Source of the DNA: Hominisplanchenecus_A murintestinalis
GTDB lineage: Bacteria > Bacillota > Clostridia > Lachnospirales > Lachnospiraceae
Length of the DNA: 64,000 bases
Assembly (NCBI RefSeq): GCF_943193015.1
Contig: NZ_CALPCM010000002.1
Coordinates: 104,534 to 168,533, forward strand
Direction: 5' to 3'
The notes beneath the pieces were generated by a model that searched no databases, had not been told where the DNA came from, and saw only the letters and a list, made by a program, of their open reading frames with translations. Below, piece after piece: positions 59,378 to 64,000 of the stretch; positions within the stretch are counted from its first letter, which is position 1; each line of letters begins with the position of its first letter. The translations under genes and the position numbers were made by a program.

Positions 59378-59565
59378 GTATTTTTCTGCAGTCCTCTGGT
59401 GTTTTTTTCCACCAGTTTCCGGGCAATCATAATCTGATGCCCACAGCCCATACATTTCAGCCGGAAGTCCGCCCCTACCCGCAGGATTTCCCATTCCTGG
59501 CTCCCGCAGGGATGCTTCTTTTTCAGCTTGACCACATCGCCCACTTCATATTCATACCCTGCCAT
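59374..59565 (-). CDS. DUF951 family protein
   Basis: 63 residues, single DUF951 domain (E-V-G-D-V-V-K-L-K-K-K-H-P-C-G, W-E-I-L-R-V-G-A-D, C-M-G-C-G-H). The three or four Cys may bind zinc. It is commonly found next to rpsF in Firmicutes; function unknown. Start 59565 (MAGYEYE) follows AAAGGGG; an upstream ATG adds 12 residues. The rpsF promoter overlaps its 3' end. Confidence 0.88.
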   Translation of the reverse strand: MAGYEYEVGDVVKLKKKHPCGSQEWEILRVGADFRLKCMGCGHQIMIARKLVEKNTRGLQKNT

Positions 59566-59582
59566 CTGTCCCCTTTCCGCTC

Positions 59583-59600
59583 TGTCCGGTTTACCGGACA
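59583..59600 (-). terminator. Small hairpin between sortase and DUF951 genes
   Basis: TGTCCGG (59583-59589) pairs with CCGGACA (59594-59600) around a 4-base loop; no U run, so weak as a terminator. Confidence 0.4.
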
Positions 59601-59655
59601 ACAGCCAGCGTCTTCTCCTCTGCCCGCCACGCCAGGCAGCTATACTTCCGCCGCC

Positions 59656-60453
59656 TTACTTTATCGTCTTATACTCTTCAATCAGTTTCCCCTGCACGAT
59701 AAACCGGGTCGTCTCATTCCCTGTGCAGGTAGAAAGCGTTACTACTTTATCTTCCGTACTCACAGACGCCTTGCTCTTTATCACCGAATGGTCAAAGGCT
59801 TCTTTTATATACTCCATGAAATCATCATCATCTTTAAAGGTAAGCTGGTATGTCTTGCTGGTATATCCCACCTCATGGCAGGCAAAAATTTCATATTTAT
59901 AGATTCTTTCCGGCGTGTAAACCCAGAAGTACCGGCTCTTATCTATGGTTCCTTCCTCACGAAACTGCTTCAGCTTCCCAAACATTGAGAGATTCCGCAT
60001 ATTGTGCCCATACAGGACAGAATTCCTGTCGGTAAAATCCTTTTTATTTTCACAGTCCAGAAAAATACACCCTGCGATATTCGGCGTCCCCTGGAATGTA
60101 TGATGCAGGTAAAAATCATTGTCCTCGCCCTGCGCCACCGGATAACTGATGTCCAGCGCTTCCACTTTCAGCCATCCGATAATCTCACGGTTAATTTCTA
60201 ACAGGCTGTCAAAATCCACCGGGCTTTTCATGACCAGCTCACCATTGAGCTCTTCAGGCTCCGGCTCGGCTGTTTCTTCTTTGACATAATGATCCGCCAA
60301 AGCGTCATATTCGTCTTCTCCCTCTTTATACACGGCATAAATCGTATAAAGCTGATATCCCGAATAGCAGAACACCCCCAGCGCCACTATAAGAATCAGT
60401 GTGCGGATGATATCTCCCACTGTGCGCTTCCTTTTTTTCTTCTCCTTTGCCAT
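59656..60453 (-). CDS. srtB: Class B sortase
   Basis: 265 residues. A basic N-terminus and one membrane helix (about 16-36) precede a sortase B barrel with the catalytic triad visible: His in LYGHNM (about 149), Cys 243 in TLSTCTG and Arg 250. Class B sortases attach proteins with NPQTN-like or related signals to peptidoglycan or polymerise pili. None of the large secreted enzymes in this window ends in a classical LPxTG-type signal. It starts 3 bases after the histidine kinase stop, so it belongs to the VanRS-like operon. Confidence 0.94.
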   Translation of the reverse strand: MAKEKKKRKRTVGDIIRTLILIVALGVFCYSGYQLYTIYAVYKEGEDEYDALADHYVKEETAEPEPEELNGELVMKSPVDFDSLLEINREIIGWLKVEALDISYPVAQGEDNDFYLHHTFQGTPNIAGCIFLDCENKKDFTDRNSVLYGHNMRNLSMFGKLKQFREEGTIDKSRYFWVYTPERIYKYEIFACHEVGYTSKTYQLTFKDDDDFMEYIKEAFDHSVIKSKASVSTEDKVVTLSTCTGNETTRFIVQGKLIEEYKTIK

Positions 60454-60456
60454 CGT

Positions 60457-61659
60457 TTACCTCCTGTCTGTGCGAATCGCCGCACCGTCATTTCCCTCTG
60501 CTTTCGCGCTTCTCTTCCGCTTTAATACAGGCTCCTCATGATATCTGGGCAGACGCACAGTAAACTTTGTGCTGGCATAGGTACTGGACGCCTCGATCGT
60601 TCCTCCATGCACCTCCAGAATTTCCCTTGCTATGGAAAGCCCCAGCCCTGTGCCCCCCGTCTGGCTGGAGCGGGCATTGTCCACCCGGTAAAACTTTTCA
60701 AAAATCGAGGTCAGCTTCTGCTGAGGAATCTGCTCTCCCTGATTCGTAAACGTAATCACCACCGTATTCAGGTCACAATACGCCTGAATATCAATATTTG
60801 TCCCCGGATAACTGTAGGCAATCGCATTCCTCAGCAAATTGTCAAACACCCGCGCCAGCTTGTCCGGGTCTCCGAACACAATCAGCCCGTCGTCGGTGTG
60901 AATCGAGCAGGTGAGCTTCTTCTCTGTAAGCACCGCATAGCTTTCATCTGCCAGCTGCTCAAGCATAATCGATAAATTCACATTCCCTTTTTCTAATACG
61001 ATATCCTGAAGGTTAAACCTGGTAATCTCAAAAAATTCACTAATCAGTTCTCCGAGCCGCATAGACTTCTCCAACGCGATATGAATATATTTCGCCCGCT
61101 CCTCCGGCTGCATTTCCGGCTGCTCGTCCAGCATCGTCAGATACGCAATCGTAGAAGTAAGCGGTGTCTTTAAATCATGAGCCAGATAAACCACTAAATC
61201 ATTTTTGCGCTGCTCACTCTCCATCGCCGCATTGTCTTTACGCTTTAGCGTCATTTTCAACGTATTCAGCTTCTCTGCAATCGGACGCAGTTCCGGCTCC
61301 AGCGTCACCGGCGCATCCGAATCGCTCAGGATATTGTCTATCTCCTCGCCAATATGATCCAGGTAATGCGTGACCTTAGAAATTGCCACGTAAAAGAAAA
61401 TCAGAAAGAGCATCATGAACCCGGCTACCAGAAACAAATCTTTGTGCTCCATGAAGATCCTTCCGTACAAGGTATTTGCTTCCGCATTGCTCAAATCAAA
61501 GAACATAAGCAAACGGATGACCAGCTCCGGAAACCGCTGCTGGAAAATACCATCCACCAGAAGCTCCACAATCATATATCCGATACACAATGCCAGCACA
61601 GTCACCAGGCCTGTGCGCAGCATCAGGCGCCATTTCAGTTTTCGGTAATTATTTTTCAA
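60457..61659 (-). CDS. VanS-like sensor histidine kinase
   Basis: 400 residues. Two membrane helices (about 13-35 and 74-95) flank a short outside loop. A HAMP-like linker leads to the H box with phospho-acceptor H161 (YLAHDLKTPL). The HATPase domain has NLLRNAIAYS, FTNQGEQIP and GTGLGLSI. It resembles VanS of glycopeptide-resistance operons, but no D-Ala-D-Lac/Ser ligase, racemase or VanX/Y gene is in this window. It overlaps the regulator gene by 11 bases and precedes srtB by 3 bases, so control of sortase or envelope genes is more likely than resistance. Confidence 0.9.
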   Translation of the reverse strand: MKNNYRKLKWRLMLRTGLVTVLALCIGYMIVELLVDGIFQQRFPELVIRLLMFFDLSNAEANTLYGRIFMEHKDLFLVAGFMMLFLIFFYVAISKVTHYLDHIGEEIDNILSDSDAPVTLEPELRPIAEKLNTLKMTLKRKDNAAMESEQRKNDLVVYLAHDLKTPLTSTIAYLTMLDEQPEMQPEERAKYIHIALEKSMRLGELISEFFEITRFNLQDIVLEKGNVNLSIMLEQLADESYAVLTEKKLTCSIHTDDGLIVFGDPDKLARVFDNLLRNAIAYSYPGTNIDIQAYCDLNTVVITFTNQGEQIPQQKLTSIFEKFYRVDNARSSQTGGTGLGLSIAREILEVHGGTIEASSTYASTKFTVRLPRYHEEPVLKRKRSAKAEGNDGAAIRTDRR

Positions 61660-62344
61660 CGCGATATCCCACTCCCCAGACTGTCTTGATAAAGTCAGAT
61701 TTTCCTGTCGGCCCGCTCATCTTCTCCCTGAGATGCCTGATATGAACCATCACCGTATTGTTGCTGTTCTTGTAATATTTCTCTTTCCAGACCTGTTCAA
61801 AGAGCTGCTCTGAACTGATCACCTGTCCTCTGTTCTCGCAGAGAATCCACAGAATATCGAACTCTATCGGCGTCAGCGTCAGCTCTCTTTCATTATAAGT
61901 GCATTCATGGGTGCTCCGGTTCAGCACCAGTCCCGCGAAGTCGAGCACATCCTCCTGCGGCCTTCCATTTTCATTGTATTTCGTAAACCGTCTCAGCTGC
62001 GCCTTCACCCGCGCAATCAGCTCCAGCGGGTTAAACGGTTTCGCGATATAATCATCCGCCCCCAGCGTCAGGCCGTTAATCTTATCCATATACTCCGTCT
62101 TTGCCGTAAGCATAATTACCGGAAACGTGTGCCTCTCCCTTACCTTCTGCAAAATTGTAAAACCATCGATATCCGGCAGCATCACGTCCAGCAATGCCAT
62201 ATCCGGCGTATTTTCTTCAATACAGCGGAGTGCATCTGTTCCATTATAGCATTTCTCTACCTCATAGTTCTCATTTTTCAGGTACAGTTCCACAACATCC
62301 GCGATTTCCCTCTCGTCATCTACAATCAGTATCCTGCTCCCCAT
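61649..62344 (-). CDS. VanR-like OmpR-family response regulator
   Basis: 231 residues: receiver domain with phospho-acceptor D53 (LLDVMLPDIDG) and TAKTEYMDK / Lys in AKPFNP, then an OmpR winged helix (ELTLTPIEFDIL, VMVHIRHLREKM, VWGVGYRVEK). It is very similar in layout to VanR. First gene of a three-gene operon with the kinase and srtB. A GGGAGG site precedes the ATG. Confidence 0.95.
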   Translation of the reverse strand: MGSRILIVDDEREIADVVELYLKNENYEVEKCYNGTDALRCIEENTPDMALLDVMLPDIDGFTILQKVRERHTFPVIMLTAKTEYMDKINGLTLGADDYIAKPFNPLELIARVKAQLRRFTKYNENGRPQEDVLDFAGLVLNRSTHECTYNERELTLTPIEFDILWILCENRGQVISSEQLFEQVWKEKYYKNSNNTVMVHIRHLREKMSGPTGKSDFIKTVWGVGYRVEK

Positions 62345-62390
62345 GGTGTTCCTCCCTGTGCTCCTTATTTATATGTCTGCGTATCTGTTC

Positions 62391-62424
62391 AAAGCCATCC
62401 CGAAAATGTTTTCAAGATGGCTTT
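62391..62424 (-). terminator. Hairpin after asnS
   Basis: AAAGCCATC (62391-62399) pairs with GATGGCTTT (62416-62424), with an inner GAAAA/TTTTC stem, between asnS and the vanR-like gene. Confidence 0.6.
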
Positions 62425-62429
62425 CCTGC

Positions 62430-63821
62430 TTATAATTCACAATTTCCTACTGTACGCGGGAATGGAACAACATCCCTGATATTCGCGATTCCGGTCAGGT
62501 ACATCACGCACCTCTCAAAGCCCAGCCCAAATCCTGCATGGCGGGTAGAACCATATTTCCTCAAGTCCAGATAGAAACCGTAGTCTTCTTTCTTCAATCC
62601 CAGCTCGTCCATCCTCTGAGTCAGTTTCTCGTAATCATCCTCCCTCTGGCTTCCTCCGATAATCTCACCGATTCCCGGAACCAGGCAATCCATAGCCGCC
62701 ACGGTTTTTCCGTCCTCATTCAGCTTCATATAGAACGCCTTGATTTCCTTCGGATAGTCTGTCACAAATACCGGGCGCTTAAATACCTGCTCTGTCAGAT
62801 AGCGCTCATGCTCTGTCTGCAAATCGCATCCCCAGGAAACTTTATAATCAAAGTTTTTATTATTTTTCTCAAGAATTTCAATCGCTTCTGTGTAAGTCAC
62901 ATGTGCAAACTCCGAATCCACCACATGGTTCAGCCTCTCCAGAAGCCCTTTATCCACAAAAGAATTAAAGAAATTCATCTCTTCCGGCGCATGCTCCAGC
63001 ACATAGCGGATAACGTATTTCAGCATAGCTTCCGCCAGCATCATATCATCCTTCAAATCCGCAAACGCAATCTCCGGCTCAATCATCCAAAACTCTGCCG
63101 CATGGCGGGTCGTATTTGAATTTTCCGCCCGAAACGTAGGTCCGAACGTATAAATATTCCGGAACGCCTGCGCATAAGTCTCACCGTTGAGCTGGCCGCT
63201 CACCGTAAGATTCGTCTCCTTGCCAAAAAAGTCTTTACCAGTGTCCACTTTCCCGTCTGCCGTCCTCGGCAAATCCTCCAAATCCAGAGTCGTCACCCGG
63301 AACATCTCGCCCGCGCCCTCACAATCGCTGCCTGTAATCAACGGCGTGTGGACATACACAAAATCCCTCTCCTGGAAAAACTGATGAATCGCATACGCAA
63401 TCAGCGAGCGCACACGGAATACTGCCTGGAACGTATTCGTCCTCGGCCTTAAATGCGAAATCGTCCGCAGGTACTCCAGGCTGTGGCGTTTCTTCTGCAG
63501 CGGATAATCCGGCGCAGACGCGCCCTCCACCGTCACTTCCTCCGCCTGGATTTCAAAAGGCTGCTTTGCCTGCGGCGTCGGCGTCAGGATTCCCTTCACA
63601 ATCACTGCGGCGCCTACATTCAGCTTCGATACCTCCGCAAAATTTTCCATCTTATCATGATATACAACCTGCAGCGGCTCGAAAAACGTGCCGTCATGCA
63701 GTACCAAAAATCCAAACGTCTTTGAATCACGGACGCTGCGCACCCAGCCGCCCACCGTGACTTCCTTCCCCAGATACTCTTCCCTGTTCCTGAAAATCTC
63801 TCTAACCGTCGTCAATTCCAT
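62430..63821 (-). CDS. asnS: Asparaginyl-tRNA synthetase
   Basis: 463 residues. An N-terminal OB-fold anticodon-binding domain (about 12-105; GGWVRSVRDSKTFGFL) is followed by a class II catalytic core with motif 2 (FRAENSNTTRHAAEFWMIEPE) and motif 3 (GFGLGFERCVMYLTG). It charges tRNA-Asn directly, so this organism does not rely only on the amidotransferase route. Start 63821 (MELTTVRE) follows AAAGGAG by 7 bases. No T-box leader is seen upstream; a plain promoter lies at 63858-63886. Confidence 0.97.
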   Translation of the reverse strand: MELTTVREIFRNREEYLGKEVTVGGWVRSVRDSKTFGFLVLHDGTFFEPLQVVYHDKMENFAEVSKLNVGAAVIVKGILTPTPQAKQPFEIQAEEVTVEGASAPDYPLQKKRHSLEYLRTISHLRPRTNTFQAVFRVRSLIAYAIHQFFQERDFVYVHTPLITGSDCEGAGEMFRVTTLDLEDLPRTADGKVDTGKDFFGKETNLTVSGQLNGETYAQAFRNIYTFGPTFRAENSNTTRHAAEFWMIEPEIAFADLKDDMMLAEAMLKYVIRYVLEHAPEEMNFFNSFVDKGLLERLNHVVDSEFAHVTYTEAIEILEKNNKNFDYKVSWGCDLQTEHERYLTEQVFKRPVFVTDYPKEIKAFYMKLNEDGKTVAAMDCLVPGIGEIIGGSQREDDYEKLTQRMDELGLKKEDYGFYLDLRKYGSTRHAGFGLGFERCVMYLTGIANIRDVVPFPRTVGNCEL

Positions 63822-63857
63822 AATCGAGCTCCTTTGTTCCATAGCTATTTTCTATTT

Positions 63858-63886
63858 AGTATATCCCATAAAAGGAATGTATGCAA
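63858..63886 (-). promoter_or_regulatory. Promoter of asnS
   Basis: Minus strand: TTGCAT (63886-63881), 17-base spacer, TATACT (63863-63858). The remaining bases to the window end hold only a GAGCAT/ATGCTC hairpin near 63937-63954. Confidence 0.65.
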
Positions 63887-64000
63887 GACTTTGTGTGGGC
63901 GTTGGCTGACAGCTTTATCAATATGAATTATTCATGAGCATATAAAAATGCTCGATACTACAAATCCTTGAACCAGTTCCCGTGAAATCAATCGATTTAT

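Noticed and set aside
60457..62344. Glycopeptide resistance cluster
   Set aside because: Only VanR/VanS-like regulators are present. No ligase, racemase, VanX or VanY gene is in the window.
63822..64000. T-box leader before asnS
   Set aside because: No T-box sequence or specifier structure could be read in the available bases; only a promoter is present. A longer leader beyond the window cannot be excluded but is unlikely given the promoter position.
1..64000. CRISPR arrays, tRNA or rRNA genes, insertion sequences, prophage genes
   Set aside because: No regularly spaced repeats, cloverleaf or rRNA sequence, transposase or integrase was found on either strand by reading; the only tandem repeats are in protein linkers.

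Overview
The window looks like chromosome from a Gram-positive gut anaerobe of the Lachnospiraceae (mucin-degrading Ruminococcus/Mediterraneibacter-like). Evidence: strong AGGAGG ribosome sites; sigma-A promoters with 17-bp spacers; oxygen-free metabolism proteins (anaerobic NrdD, rubredoxin, 2[4Fe-4S] ferredoxin, a DUF1858 redox protein); family-typical DUF5702, DUF6382, DUF951 and VanZ-like proteins; and large secreted glycosidases for mucin or hyaluronan-type glycans. Genus is an inference; no rRNA is present.

Layout. 0-12 kb: a cold-shock gene behind an attenuator-like leader, a secreted protein of unknown function, uppP, a 1226-residue GH20 hexosaminidase, an NrdD-thioredoxin fusion with two NrdR boxes, hflX and a TPR lipoprotein. 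12-16.7 kb: a MATE exporter, then an M-box magnesium riboswitch controlling a 27-residue cysteine-rich peptide, mgtE and a VanZ-like protein. 16.7-22 kb: a two-gene RADAR-type antiphage system (rdrA ATPase then rdrB adenosine deaminase). 22-24.7 kb: a GntR/ABC-2 operon with a visible operator and a remnant of an HD-domain gene.

24.7-36.6 kb is mostly housekeeping: pgi, a membrane protein, murA, a DUF885 peptidase-like protein, rubredoxin, a beta-CASP nuclease, murG, an ECF-type sigma factor, a HIT protein, a soluble histidine kinase and a rhomboid protease. 36.7-46.5 kb is a single 11-gene Tad/Flp pilus operon driven by a perfect consensus promoter. It carries two different prepilin peptidases, a 55-residue pilin, a TadE-like protein with duplicated His/Cys modules and an FHA protein at the end. 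mecA diverges from it.

47.5-57 kb holds a DUF1858 protein, a second GH20 enzyme (1580 residues) and a divergent GH84 enzyme (1354 residues). 57-64 kb: ferredoxin, a MerR regulator, rpsF-ssb-rpsR, DUF951, a VanRS-like two-component pair whose operon ends in a class B sortase, and asnS.

How the parts may work together: the GH20/GH84 enzymes carry sugar-binding (F5/8, LamG), FIVAR and BspA-type LRR modules suited to attack on host glycans at the cell surface. The Tad pilus and sortase point to the same surface lifestyle. RADAR is the main accessory defence module. Its genes are visibly more AT-rich than the flanking housekeeping genes. No tRNA, rRNA, CRISPR array, transposase or integrase was seen.
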